NCBI GenBank assembly: GCA_910589415.1
Contig: OU342630.1
Location: 43,246,012 to 43,310,011, forward strand
From: Malachius bipustulatus
Taxonomy: Eukaryota; Arthropoda; Insecta; Coleoptera; Melyridae
DNA: 64,000 bases
Reading direction: 5' to 3'
Below the pieces are notes generated by a model. That model ran no database searches, was not told where the DNA came from, and saw nothing but the letters and a program-made list of their open reading frames with translations. Below are positions 34,441 through 46,200 of this stretch, in pieces. The stretch's first letter is position 1, and each line of letters opens with the position of its first letter. The translations under genes were made by a program, and so were the position numbers.

Positions 34441-37400
34441 ATGCTTTAATGCTTAGAAATATATGTAGATTATTTGTGTGATGTTTGGACTGTGGTGCTT
34501 GGACAATTTTAAAGAGGCTGCAGATTATTATAAGTTGGGAATACTCGGTTTCTTTTTTTTCTTAATAAAATATATTCTTGTCAATATCGATACTTGAGTA
34601 ATGTCTTGTTCGATCTTTATCAGAGACCTTTCTATATGGAATGCGTAAATAATCACGAACAGAGAGTAAATCAAACAGGAATTTGTGAAGAAGATTATTC
34701 GAATAGCAAGGCACACTCTTTATATTTCTGGTCAATTTAACAGAGCCGCGCTCCAGCTTATCCTTTGATTGGTTGCGATATATGGCGGTTATGACTTGGA
34801 ATAGGGCTGATCTAAAGTTCTATCGGGACCGCCAATGCGACGGACTTTATTGGCAGTTTGTTCCGAGATTGTGCAATGCCAGGACCCTTATAAGCTCGAT
34901 ATGTTGGTGCTATATATACATAGAAGTCGCTATACTATTATTATAAGGGTCTACAAAAGACTCATATAAATAGAATTTTTTTATTTATAGTTTGAAATAC
35001 CCAAAGAAAGTAGCTTTCATAATACTCGTTGGAAAATTTCATATTTTAAAATTTATAACACTTATTCGTAGGTATTTTATTCGTATTATTAGGAATTTCA
35101 GAGATTTGGCAGCTAGAAAGAACGTTAAATGTTGACATGTCCTTCATTTACATTAAAACCTAGGATAATATAAGTATTATGAGATATGAGATATATTTAT
35201 TTTTATATTATTTTTCGCGTGGCCATCGTTTTTCAATAACATAATCACGACTAACTGCTATTAAATAAGTGGATGTTTTAAATTCCGAGAATACTTCTCT
35301 TAATATACCTATCCTTCTTTTACTATCAAACTTCAATTAGCAATTAGCAACAGACCGGCAACAGACTTGTAGTCTACTCTAAGTCACGTTGTCTGGACAA
35401 GACACAGCGAATCCTGTAAATTGGCTAATCCACTAACTGGTTTTAATTTGTCAGGGAGATTACAAATAATTGTATGTACTCAATTATTCCTGCATGTGGT
35501 AATAATTAACAAAACAGTTGGAAAGCTTAATTGTTCCAGCTAAAATGCATTCAATTAACTTTGTTTACTTACGTTCTTGTTCGTTGTTCCAGTTCGTATT
35601 CAGTACATGAACGTTGAGGGGCTCTATTTTCTTGTTCCTAGACAGGCGAATTGATTCTGAAATTGTAAAAAGAAAAATAAAGAGGCGTAAAACAGTGTAG
35701 AATGGTATAAAAAGTTGCAACCTTATGATAGGTGTAATACTCCTGTGCCCGTTTGATATATCTGTTTGTCAGAGTCGAATTTATTTGAAATAGAAAAAGA
35801 TATCAAGTTAAAATTGATTGTAGTTGAGATAAGTTAGCTACAATTCAGCATGTACCCGGAGATTATGAATACTAAGTAGCAAAAAAAATACGGCACTATA
35901 ATTTTGTTTATTTAACAAAAAGTTTTTTTTTTGTTAAAATTAACCAATTCATTATTTTAATTGGACAACATCTCATAACTTGACAAGAAAGTCGAATCGA
36001 ATATTGCTTCATTGATATTCCATCAACGAATAATCTCCCCAAAAATCTTTAGTTTAGGCATTCCAAGTACGTGCATGTATCTGTTATTTTCTAACGCGCG
36101 AAAAGTCGAAAAATTCCTGAAATTTTAAATTGGCTATGCGCTCTAAATTTACTAAATAAATTGAACCTCTGGCAAATTTCGGTCATTCGCAACCACATGA
36201 TCGTGATTCTCGGCCATTTGAGGAGTGAATTATAGTGACTACGTATTAGAGTTCCATTTACCAGCAGCGAAAGGCGATATCCGACACGGGTACCGGCCAT
36301 ACATTCTCCATTGAGGGGACAGAAGCTCCGTGGCCTACTATATCGAGAAACATTGGTTATCCTACTAGAAAACCGATTACGGTTTCGGTCATTTACGGTC
36401 ATATTTATGATTTCTAGATATATTATATCACTAGATTGTATACGGTGGCGAATTTTATCAATGGCATCGCTTCATTTAGGTTACGTGTGTATTTCCTTTT
36501 ATTATGCTTACGCGTAGAAACATTTTGGGTTCTTATAGAGAAAAGCGTTTGTTTTCTTTTCGTAAGCAAGAAAAATGAAAAATTAGGGTTGCTCTTATTT
36601 ATGGTTATTGATATTGATATTGACATTGATTAGGGTAGAAGCATTACAACCGAAAAGATCTATCACTCTCTCTTCTAGTATTGCTCTGAAGGCTACTTTA
36701 TATAAAGCACCCGTTCGAATATTTTAAATACAGTTGGCTAATTTCTGTGTAAATTATATTTTTCTACAAAATCGTCATAAAAACTACACTTTTACTACTC
36801 TGTATTATTATAGAGATAAAAGTGTCACTTTATCTGTAAAGGTGTAGTTACTAAGGGAAACAACACTTGTTGTCTACCTTGCATGACATGAAATAGGTGG
36901 TACATTATGTTACTAGAAGTAAAAGGGGGACATGATATAAATACAAAAGGTGCATTCTACTCCGAATGACATAAACGATTTTTTCCCCAAGCTTAATTAG
37001 TATCAAAAGTAAAGTAACATAACATTTTCAACTAGAAAACACCTCCAAATCATCTCATATCACTCGAATCAATTATGACAACTGACAAGTCTCACTCAAA
37101 TATGAATGAAAACGTCTTTTAAAGTTTCTTCACAAATCTACAAGCGTTTCGCGTCAGTGCGCTCATCCATTTTCCATCCAACATCCAACAGACGCTTAAG
37201 CGCTGACACAAGCTAGAAACATGTGAGACACGGCGAATTATTATACTAAATATAATAATGCGAACATTACAGATCTAGAGCCAAGAACGGGAGTGGGATC
37301 CTCAAACACAGTGCTGTGAGCCAGACGCGTCTTACAAAACTAAAGATGTTAATCTAAAATCGTTGTTATAATTGTCATAATTTCACGTCAATAATCAAAA

Positions 37401-37579
37401 TTGTGCCATATTGTCCCAGAACAATAATAGGGCTCTTCTAGAAGATATAACAGGGTGTATCTTTAATATTGCGAAAATATTGTGAAAAACATCTACAGCG
37501 AGTTTTTCATCGTAAATGCCCGTTTTTCTCGAAAACGGCTAATGTTAGCAGTTATGATCCAGAGTATCTTTTTTATATA
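34441..37579. other. Unassigned DNA
   Basis: No gene, RNA or repeat recognised. Overlapping short frames around 36091-36633 lie on both strands without any domain. A CAGGGTG end at about 37451 has no partner. Confidence 0.3.
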
Positions 37580-39264
37580 CAGGGTTACTGGTAACTGGAT
37601 ACATTCCTTTGGTGATCTGATAAAACAAGAGGTAAGGAGTAAATTAACCCCAACATGCACTATACAAAACTCAATAGATTTTGAGATATTTCGATTTTCA
37701 ACTTTTCTTAAAAAAATGGTTTCAGATGTCTTGAAATGTAATTTTCAAAAAATCTACTTTAACTTTTTGATTTTTTTTTTTGCTGGAATACTTGTCCAAT
37801 ACTATGCTTCCTTCTGGAATAAAAAATATCCTGAGGTATTTCGATCGTGTGAAAATTTCAAAGAAAAACTTTCACAAACTATTTTTTTTAAATAAGATTT
37901 AAAAGTTTTTACAAGTTATTTTCGCAAAATTGTCAAGGCACCTTGCATACAAATTGTTTTAAAAACTTCCCTAGTGTAGTAGCTATCTAACAAGGTACGA
38001 ATCTTGTACAAGAATAACAGAATCTCCCCGCTATGTACCGTTACCGAGGAACAAATCCTTAAGTCGGGACGTTTTAAAAAAAATACGGCCCTGAACGGAG
38101 GTCTTAAAATTCTCGGATTCGGCCCATCTTCAACAGGTCGTATTTGGGGGTCCCGAGCTTCGTCCCTACCAAGTTTCGTCCCGATCGGTAAAACTTTCAG
38201 ACACTTAGAGTGGCTATTACTAGGCTATTCCCGAAAAATCCCGAAATTCTCGAAAAAATGACACTTCCCGGGAACGGATCCCGCTCATTTTCAATGGGCA
38301 TCGTGCCACGGTGCGCTTCTTCAATCGAGCCAAATTTCAACTTTCCCACATGAAAACTGGCGGCTCTAGAGTGTTTCCTAGCAAAGTCACAGAAGTTTCG
38401 TAAGTATACGTATTCTTGTGCCCGAAAAATGTCTGTCTGTCGGTCTCTCTGTCTGTGACTTTGCTAGGAAACACTCTAGAGCCGCCAGTTTTCATGTGGG
38501 AAAGTTGAAATTTGGCTCGATTGAAGAGGCGCACCGTGGCACGATGCCTATTGAAAATGAGCGGGATCCGTTCCCGGGAAGTGTCATTTTTTCGAGAATT
38601 TCGGGATTTTTCGGGAATAGCCTAGTAATAGCCACTCTAAGTGTCTGAAAGTTTTACCGATCGGGACGAAAATTGGTAGGGACGAAGCTCGTGACCCCCA
38701 AATACGACCTATTGAAAATGGACCGGATCCGAGAATTTTAAGACCCCCGTTCAGGGCCGTATTTTTTTTAAAACGTCCCGACTTAAGGATTTGTTCCTCG
38801 GTAACGGTGAATAGCGGGGAGATTCTGTTATTCTTGTACAAGCTTCGTACCTTGTTAGATAGCTACTACACTAGGGAAGTTTTTAAAACAATTTGTACGC
38901 AAGTTGCCTTGGCAATTTTGCGAAAAAAACTTGTAAAAACTTTTAAATCTTATTTAAAAAAAATAGTTTGTGAAAGTTTTTCTTTGAAATTTTCACACGA
39001 TCGAAATACCTCAGGATATTTTTTATTTCAGAAGGAAGCATAGTATTGGACAAGTATTCCAGCAAAAAAAAAATCAAAAAGTTAAAGTAGATTTTTTGAA
39101 AATTATATTTCAAGACATCTGAAACCATTTTTTTAAGAAAAGTTGAAAATCGAAATATCTCAAAATCTATTGAGTTTTGTATAGTGCATGTTGGGGTTAA
39201 TTTACTCCTTACCTCTTGTTTTATCAGATCACCAAAGGAATGTATCCAGTTACCAGTAACCCTG
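37580..39264. mobile_element. Long foldback DNA element, 1685 bp, near-identical 813-bp arms
   Basis: Arms 37580-38392 and 38453-39264 are inverted copies with few mismatches around a 60-bp centre that contains a GTCTGTCTGTCGGTCTCTCT stretch. The ends are CAGGGTTACTGGTAAC and its complement, with TA on both sides. The same 85-codon frame appears in both arms, as expected from the symmetry; it is not evidence for a gene. A transcript through it would fold into a very long hairpin. Confidence 0.9.
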
Positions 39265-40632
39265 TAGAAAATATTGGCGCTTAAAAGTGCGCTTTTAAAA
39301 TATCAATTTGCGCAGTGTCGTAGATATTAGGGACAAAAAATTCCACGCAACCATAAAATCTCCGCCTTTGACATATGAGAATACTTAATTAGTATTAAAA
39401 AAGTAGCTAATATCATCGATAAGATCCGTATAAGAACTGAATTTTGTATCTTATAACGGTTTCCGATCTTGAAAAAACTGTAAAAAAAGAGATTTTGGTA
39501 AATATTAAGGAGAGCGGCCACTCGCATTGACTTGCGATTTTTACACTATTCTGTTGCAATTTTTATGTAGTTTCACATTTTGAAGGTGTTTTTTCTCGGT
39601 ATTATCCAAACAAACATACGGGACCGTGGAGCGAATAGGGGTGCTGAGTGGGTAAAATACACGCACTAGATTCTATTTTCGCTAGTTTTGAGCACTTCTA
39701 TGAAGGTCACTTTAAAACTAAGGTCACTTTTTCTCTAACAGAGAGACGCTTTCGTTAAGGTCATATGAGCAGAGAGGCATCACCGCTTACCGATAGCTTC
39801 CTCGCTCCGTCCCTGTCGCCGTTTAAATTTCAAAGCGTACCGTTACGCATAATATTGCACAATATTACAATATTACATCTTTTGGTGGTAGCCTACTTCC
39901 CCTTGTCCCCCTCCCCTATCCTACCTCATTTCCCCTCTCATTGTTTTGTCCCTTCCCAAGCAACAGAATACAGTGCATTACGAGAACGATTTACGCATTA
40001 CTCGAAAATTAATTATACACTCACCTGATGTAATTCCATAATATTCTGGTTACACCAGTTGACAATTTGTTAGGGCAAGGAAAAACATTCTATGGATGCG
40101 GATTCCCCGGATATGGACACCTGATATGACACTGCAGAACGCCATGCCGAACAAGATATTGCTAACTGTCCCTCTCGTCCGCAAACAAAACATACCCCGC
40201 ACCATCACTCATCTCACACCCTTACACGTATTATAATTGCACTGCATTTTTTTCATTTTGATAGGTAGATACGATCGCTTCGACCTCCAACTTTAAACTA
40301 ACTCTTTCCGATACGATTGCGAGTCTCTATTAAAAGGCACAAAAAGGCACAAATGGAAATGTGAACGTATTTTAATGTAGACCGTATATGAAAGGAAAAG
40401 TGAACAATCGTAAATAATATAAATATTAAATGATCCGTCCTACGGCGTGATCTAGATCAGAATGCCAGTCCTTTTCTCCGTGATTGACTCGTCCGCAGCA
40501 AGCGACGTTCCCCACCTCCGCCGGCTGGTACCGCGGGGAAGTCCCTGCCTGCCTACGAGCGTTCACGTCGGTCAATGAGCCAGGCCATCCGGTTGACCTA
40601 TTGTTAGCGCTTACACTATTACAAGTTGAATG
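39265..40632. other. Unassigned DNA with a GC-rich patch
   Basis: A GC-rich patch at about 40440-40610, with GGTACCGCGGGGAAGTCC, looks like part of an unidentified repeat or a promoter. No frame is recognised. Confidence 0.3.
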
Positions 40633-41490
40633 TTTTTTTTTTCTTTTTTTTTAATGAAAATGCACATACACTGCAGGGAAATCCCTATGACGCTCTGGGA
40701 GCGGTGCATGAGCGGAGATATCGATTTACATTGGCCTTGAATCTCTGTAGGTTGTATTCTTCTGGAAACACGCCCTTTGGAATGCTATTCCAAAGTGATG
40801 CGGTTCTATACACAAAAGAAGTCTGATATAGGGTGGTACGAGGTGTAACGAGCTGAACCTGATACGGATGAGCGTCTGCGGCTCGACGTGTATTTCTGCC
40901 CGGTCTTGTTCTTGGTGGGATCAAGCGGGCCACGTCTTTTGAACACTTTCCATTAAAATATCTGTAAAACAGACTCAGGTCAGCTACTCTTCTTCGATGT
41001 TCGAGAGTGTCTAATTTTTTTTGTCAAATCTGGGTCCCCAATCAAGCGGATGGCTCTTTTCTGAATAGAGTCGAGTAGTCTCAGCGTATGTTTAGGAGCT
41101 GAGCTACAAATATGTGAGCAGTACTCCAAGGATGGTGAGATCTGAGCCTTGTATAAGAGGAGAAGCTGTCGTGGTGTATAAAATTTCTTCGTGCGGAAGA
41201 GTGTTCCAAGTTTTTGAGAAGCACTCTTCGCCAGACCTGCAACATGATCATGCCAAGACATGTTCGCTCCGAGGCTCACTCTAAGTAAACGAAGAGATGA
41301 CGCTGGGGTAAGAGAGTGTCCCGCCATCATTATATCTGGCTCCAGAACGTTGGTCTTTTTGGAGAAGATGGCTGCTTGAGTTTTTCCAGCGTTAAATTGG
41401 ACTTGGTTTATATCGCCCCAAGTTAGAATGTCTTGCAAGTCATTGTTAAGTATGGCAACTTCTTGCTCCCTGTTTCATTCGTTCTCGATT
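40633..41490 (-). pseudogene. CR1/jockey-like retrotransposon 3' fragment, copy B
   Basis: On the minus strand: ILTWGDINQVQFNAGKTQ, the RT thumb start; LRLLRVSLGANMSW, corresponding to the YLGV-type block; and LLLLYKAQISPSLEYCSHIC with QKRAIRLIGDP. A frameshift near 40980 leads to LIPPRTRPGRNTRRAADAHP, TASLWNSIPKGVFPEEYNLQ and RFKANVNRYLRSC up to the stop at about 40685. An A-rich tail follows (T-runs at 40633-40652). The RT catalytic core is missing. The reading may run slightly beyond 41490, to about 41600, with more damage. This is the longest of three copies in the window. Confidence 0.85.
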
Positions 41491-42263
41491 CATATTTGTT
41501 TGTTTGGCTCGCTCACCTAAGTCGATGGCCTTGACACAACCTGCTTCCTCCGGCGACCATTGTCAGTGATCTTAGTTCCTACAGCTGCTACACTCGTGTA
41601 TTACCTAACTACTGCCAGATCCGTATTAGATATAATTTTCACAAGTTTTCTTCTAGACCCTATAACTCCCTTATTATACATTACCGGCGGATAAGATATA
41701 TACCACGAAGTTCCAAGTGAGTAGACCTATCGCGTGGTATATATAATAGTATGTAGGAGTGCGAGTGGCCACTGTTTTAAACAATCAAAGATACATCCTC
41801 TGTATACATAAAGAGCATCATAGTTGCGGTATTCTAGAACGATTTCGGAAAATTAAATTAGTACTGTTTAGTTATACAAGCACTAATATTATAAAATTAA
41901 TGTTTAATATTTTGATCCTTTATTTTTAATGTAAAAATATACTCGAGCATTAATCTGGAGCCTCCAGGAACGTTTCTGCAGCTAGGTCCTCCAACTTGGA
42001 ATTGTTCTGGTTTTTCTGCTTCCCTTTTCTATACATTTCAACTTCTTTTCATAAGTAGCCGTAGAAACTGAAGGTGGCCCCGATTTGGGCGTAACAGCGC
42101 TCAATTACAACGGTGAAGCCAGCTCCATACACACCTTGAAGTTTCTACCTTCCTGTATGTTTTCGCTATTAATACTAAAAATGATTTTCTACCTGATGTA
42201 ATTTTCATATAATTAGGGTTTAGGGTGTTTCTTTGTTCAACGTGAAACTACACTACGAACAAA
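41491..42263. other. Unassigned DNA
   Basis: Possibly more of the CR1-like copy B up to about 41600. Beyond that nothing is recognised. A short inverted pair around GCGTGGTATATA / TATATACCACG lies at about 41697-41747. Confidence 0.3.
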
Positions 42264-42345
42264 TGAAAGTGTCGCCCCTACGATTTTGCCTGATGTTGAT
42301 TGGGAATAACTTTCAAAATTCTCAAGGAATTTCGGTTCTGAGAAA
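42264..42345 (+). repeat. Dispersed repeat, copy 1
   Basis: About 80 bp matching, in opposite orientation, the segment at 49705-49790. Shared blocks are GAAAGTGT, TTTTGCCTGAT and AAGGAATTTCGGTT. Family unknown. Confidence 0.55.
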
Positions 42346-42633
42346 ATTCCGAAGCTTGATGCCCCACCTCGAAACGGTTTAAAAAATTTTTATTAAAACA
42401 AATGAATTTACTAGATGACCTCAAAAAATCAACAGTTGGCTCTTGAGGTGCGTAATTTTTTTTCTAGACAACCGATTTTGGAAATTTGAGCCTCATATTG
42501 AAGTTACAACTTCAGAAATAAAATCCAGGGATAAAACTTGACTTAGGACAAACATTAAAAACAAAAATTTGCATAAAAAATTACGAAAATTTAAGTTTCT
42601 TCTGGAAACAGGTTTTGGGTGGAAAACTGAATG

Positions 42634-43019
42634 AAAATCAATTTGTGTCCGAACTGGCCTTCACTTGTGAACAATTTAAGAATTTTATTGCTGACATGAG
42701 TTGAGAATTGTTGAAACAGCAGTCAAATTACATCTGCACGTTTTCAGGTGGAATCAGCGGTCTTTCTTACCTGAGAATGGTTTGTATACATCGTTACGAA
42801 AATTCTAACAATCGCTAGCTCATTGCAGTCAAGTAGTGCATTGTTACAATTTTTGTAACGATAGTTACGAACCATTTTCATGTAAGAAAGAGCGCTGATT
42901 CCACCTGAAAACGTGCAGATGTAATTTGGTTAATGTTTCAACATTTTCCATCTCATTTCAGCAAGAAAACTCTTAAATTGTTCACAAATGTAGGCTAGTT
43001 CAGAGGTAAGTTGATTTTA
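42634..43019. mobile_element. Foldback element, about 386 bp
   Basis: Arms of about 175 bp pair with modest divergence. Good blocks are GTGAACAATTTAAGA, CATCTGCACGTTTTCAGGTG and TTACGAA. No clear target duplication. No coding. Confidence 0.75.
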
Positions 43020-43044
43020 ATCTAGCTTTACTCCCAGAACCTGC

Positions 43045-43137
43045 TTTTTTATTGAAAAAGCACATGCACTGCAAGAAAATCCCTATGGCGCTCTGGGAAG
43101 GGTGCATGAGTGGAGATATCGATTCACGTTCACTTTG
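43045..43137 (-). pseudogene. CR1/jockey-like copy C, tail half (split by the LOA-type element)
   Basis: This matches copies A and B from their tail up to the AACGTGAAT block of the RT C-terminus. The match stops exactly at the target duplication of the LOA-type element and resumes at 48447. Confidence 0.85.
43126..43137. repeat. Target-site duplication, left copy
   Basis: ACGTTCACTTTG is repeated exactly at 48447-48458. The two copies bracket the LOA-type element. Both lie at the same point of the split CR1-like copy. Confidence 0.85.
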
Positions 43138-43157
43138 GTATTTGGTATTTGGTATTT
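43138..43157 (-). repeat. Tandem 3' tail of the LOA-type element
   Basis: Three TACCAAA heptamers on the minus strand form the 3' terminus. Short tandem tails of this kind are known for several non-LTR clades and serve as their 3' end instead of poly(A). Confidence 0.8.
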
Positions 43158-43243
43158 TAACTAAATGTGAGAGATGGTTTATTAGGTCCCAAACACTGAA
43201 GCCAGCGGGCTTATTGTATTTCTCACATTTAGATTCTCCTTGA

Positions 43244-46200
43244 TTAGAAGAGCTCCGTTCCTTTGACAAGGTTTAGCAGCCCGCTAACCAAGGTTTTTAC
43301 CGCTAGATGGCTCCCGGGACTGATTGGTCCCAGGACCGCATAGCGTGTTCGTGCGAGTGCTGGACACTCGAATATCACATGAGAAGCTGTCTCGTCTTCT
43401 TCATTGCAGAGTCTACAAATTGGGTCTTCTCTGTATATCCCCAGTTTATGTAGGTGTACTCTTAGGTGGCAGTGTCCTGTGAGAAGACCCACCACCGTTC
43501 TGATCTGCATTCTATTTAGTTGCAGTATCTGTCTGGCAAGGTTTTGAGAGGGCTCCTTGATCATCACCTTACCATGTTTGTTTCCTGTTGTACGGTTCCA
43601 GTGTGCTCTATGTTGTGTTCTTATCCACTGAGCCACCGCCCCGCGTACAGTGTTCTTTGGGATGCCAAACACTGGTTCGGGCCCAGTGTAGTTTATCCCA
43701 GCGCCTTTCTTGGCTAGTTGATCTGCAGCCTCATTACCAGGCGTCCCACGGTGACCCGGAACCCAAACTAGTGTCACCACGTTACACCTGGCTAAGTCAA
43801 TGAGGTCTTGCAGGCATTCCCAGACCAGTTTTGATCTGATTTCATAAGCTGCAAGGGCTTTCAGGCTAGCCTGACTGTCGGAGAGGATGTAGATTTCCCT
43901 ACCTCGATAGTTCCTTCTGGTATTCTCTCCAACGCATAGCCTAATTGCATTTATTTCGGCCTGGAAGATGCTGGCATGAGTCCCCAGTGGCACGTAAATA
44001 TTGCATCCGGGGACCACCCCATGCACTCCAGCTCCGGTACCTGTCCCTGTCTTTGAACCGTCAGTGTACCAGACCAGCCCTTTTTTCAGGCACAGGTGTT
44101 CCATTTGTTGCCATTCTTTCCAGTCCATTAGAACTTTGAATGGTTTTACAAATGATATCGTAGTACTCATACCATCGGATTGCATTTCCAGGATAGGATC
44201 TGCGATGATATCAGTTATTCTGGAATGCCCGGTTTTCCCAGGTTTGTCCCAGTTTTTGTTTTGTTTCAGCCTGTAGGCGCCCAATCGTGCCTCGCTCTTA
44301 ATATGAATGTCAAGAGGAGGCAGGTCAAGTATGGCCTCCAGTGCTGTCGTTGATGTAGTGTTCATGGCTCCCGTGATGCCTAAGCATGCAAGCCTTTGAA
44401 CACTTTGAATTTTCATAATGGCTTGTTTCTGGTCGATTTTTGGCCACCAGACTAGACAGCCATATGTTAGTATGGGCCTGACCACGGCAATATACAGCCA
44501 ATGTACCATGCGTGGTTTCAGTCCCCATGTTTTACTGAATGACCTTCTACAAGCCATCAGTGCCATTTTACTTTTATTTATCGCTTTCTGCAGGTGAAGA
44601 TTCCAGGTCAGTTTTGCATCCAGGGTTATTCCCAGATATTTGACCCGGTCGTTCACCTGCAGCCGTTCATTGAAGAAGATGGGTGGGGTTAATTCCTCCA
44701 TCTTGCTTCTTTTGGTGAAGGGGACCAGTGCCGTTTTGACAGGGTTTACGCGAAGCTTCGCCCCGAGGCACCATTGCTCCACGATATTCAGAGCCCCTTG
44801 CATGAGCTCTGAGATGGTTTTAGTGTATTTCCCCATGACCAGTATGACTATGTCATCCGCATAGCCTTGGGTATAATAACCTTTGTTATTTAGCTTGATA
44901 AGCAGGTCATCCACCACCATGTCCCACAGCAACGGAGATAGGACTCCGCCCTGTGGGCATCCTTTGGTGACGGTGACCCGCATCGTCTCGCCAAACAGAG
45001 TTGCTTGGACTCTTCTGCCTTCCAACATAGCGCTCAGCCACCTAGTTGTGGTGTCGTCGACGCCATGTCTTCTAGCAGCCGATACCATGCAGCTAAAGGA
45101 GGTGTTGTCAAACGCCCCCTCTATGTCTAGAAAAGCCCCGAGGGCAATTTCTTTGTTGTCTAGTGATTTTTCAATTCTCATCACTAGCTGGTGCAAAGCT
45201 GATTCGCATGATTTACCTGGTTGAAAAGCATGTTGCCTCTGGCTTAATGGCCTCTCTGTAAGAAAGGTTTGCCTGAGATGCTTCTCAACCAGTTTTTCCA
45301 TCGCTTTTAGTAAAAAGGATGTCAAACTAATCGGTCTATATGCCTTGGCCTCGTCGTAGTCATTACGTCCAGGTTTCGGTATAAAAACCTCTTTTATTTC
45401 TCTCCAGGCCAGCGGAATGTAACCAAGTGCCAAACTGGCTCTGAATATCCTGCAAAGCACCGGCGTGAGATCTTCACTCGCCTGCTCCAAAAGGGCAGGA
45501 TAGATCCCGTCCGGGCCAGGTGACTTGTAAGGCTCAAATGAGCTTATGGCCCATTTAACTTTTTCATATGTAATTATGTGTCTTGATGTCCTCCAGTCCT
45601 CCCTGGTAACCCTGTGGTTCAGGTTTTCCAGAGTGTTGTGTAGGCCATCTTCCACTTCAATTACATTGCAGTCCGGAAAGTGTGCTCTGAGGAGTACCTT
45701 AAGAGTTTCCCTCCCGGTTTCTGTGTAATTACCATTGCTACTTTTTAAGGTACCAATGGGGTTCAGGGGATCTTTTGCCATGAGTTTGTAGAGTCTTGCT
45801 CCTTCGGATGTCGTTTCCACATCCTGACAGAGCTTCCTCCACGCAGCTCTTCTTGCAAATCTGATCTCCTTGTTGTATTCAGTAATGGTGGTCTTATATT
45901 CGTCCCACTTTCCTGTTTTCTTAGCTTTGTTAAAAAGCTTACGTGTTTTCTGTCTCATTTCCGCCAGTTTGGGGTTCCACCAACTGACATCCCCACCTTT
46001 CCGACGGGGTGTCTGAGCACAGTTGTTGTGATATGAGGTTGTAATGGCTACTTGGAGTTGTTCTGTAGCTACCTCGATATCGTATATGCATGCAATGTTG
46101 CTTTTGACATTGGTTAGATTTGCCCTCAGCTCCGCCCTGTACCTCGCCCAGTCAGTCTTTCGTGGATTGCGATACAGCTCTGCTGTCTTATCAACGGAGT

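Noticed and set aside
36091..36633. Overlapping frames on both strands
   Set aside because: Several short frames on both strands with no domain; most likely chance.
37482..37895. 137-codon frame at the left of the foldback
   Set aside because: AT-driven frame running across the element border at 37580; no domain.
38004..38841. The same 85-codon frame in both arms of the 37580-39264 foldback
   Set aside because: The repetition follows from the inverted symmetry and is not independent conservation; no domain.
39516..41776. Possible TIR pair GGCCACTCGCA / TGCGAGTGGCC bounding 2.3 kb
   Set aside because: Only about 12 bp match, with no target duplication and no subterminal similarity.
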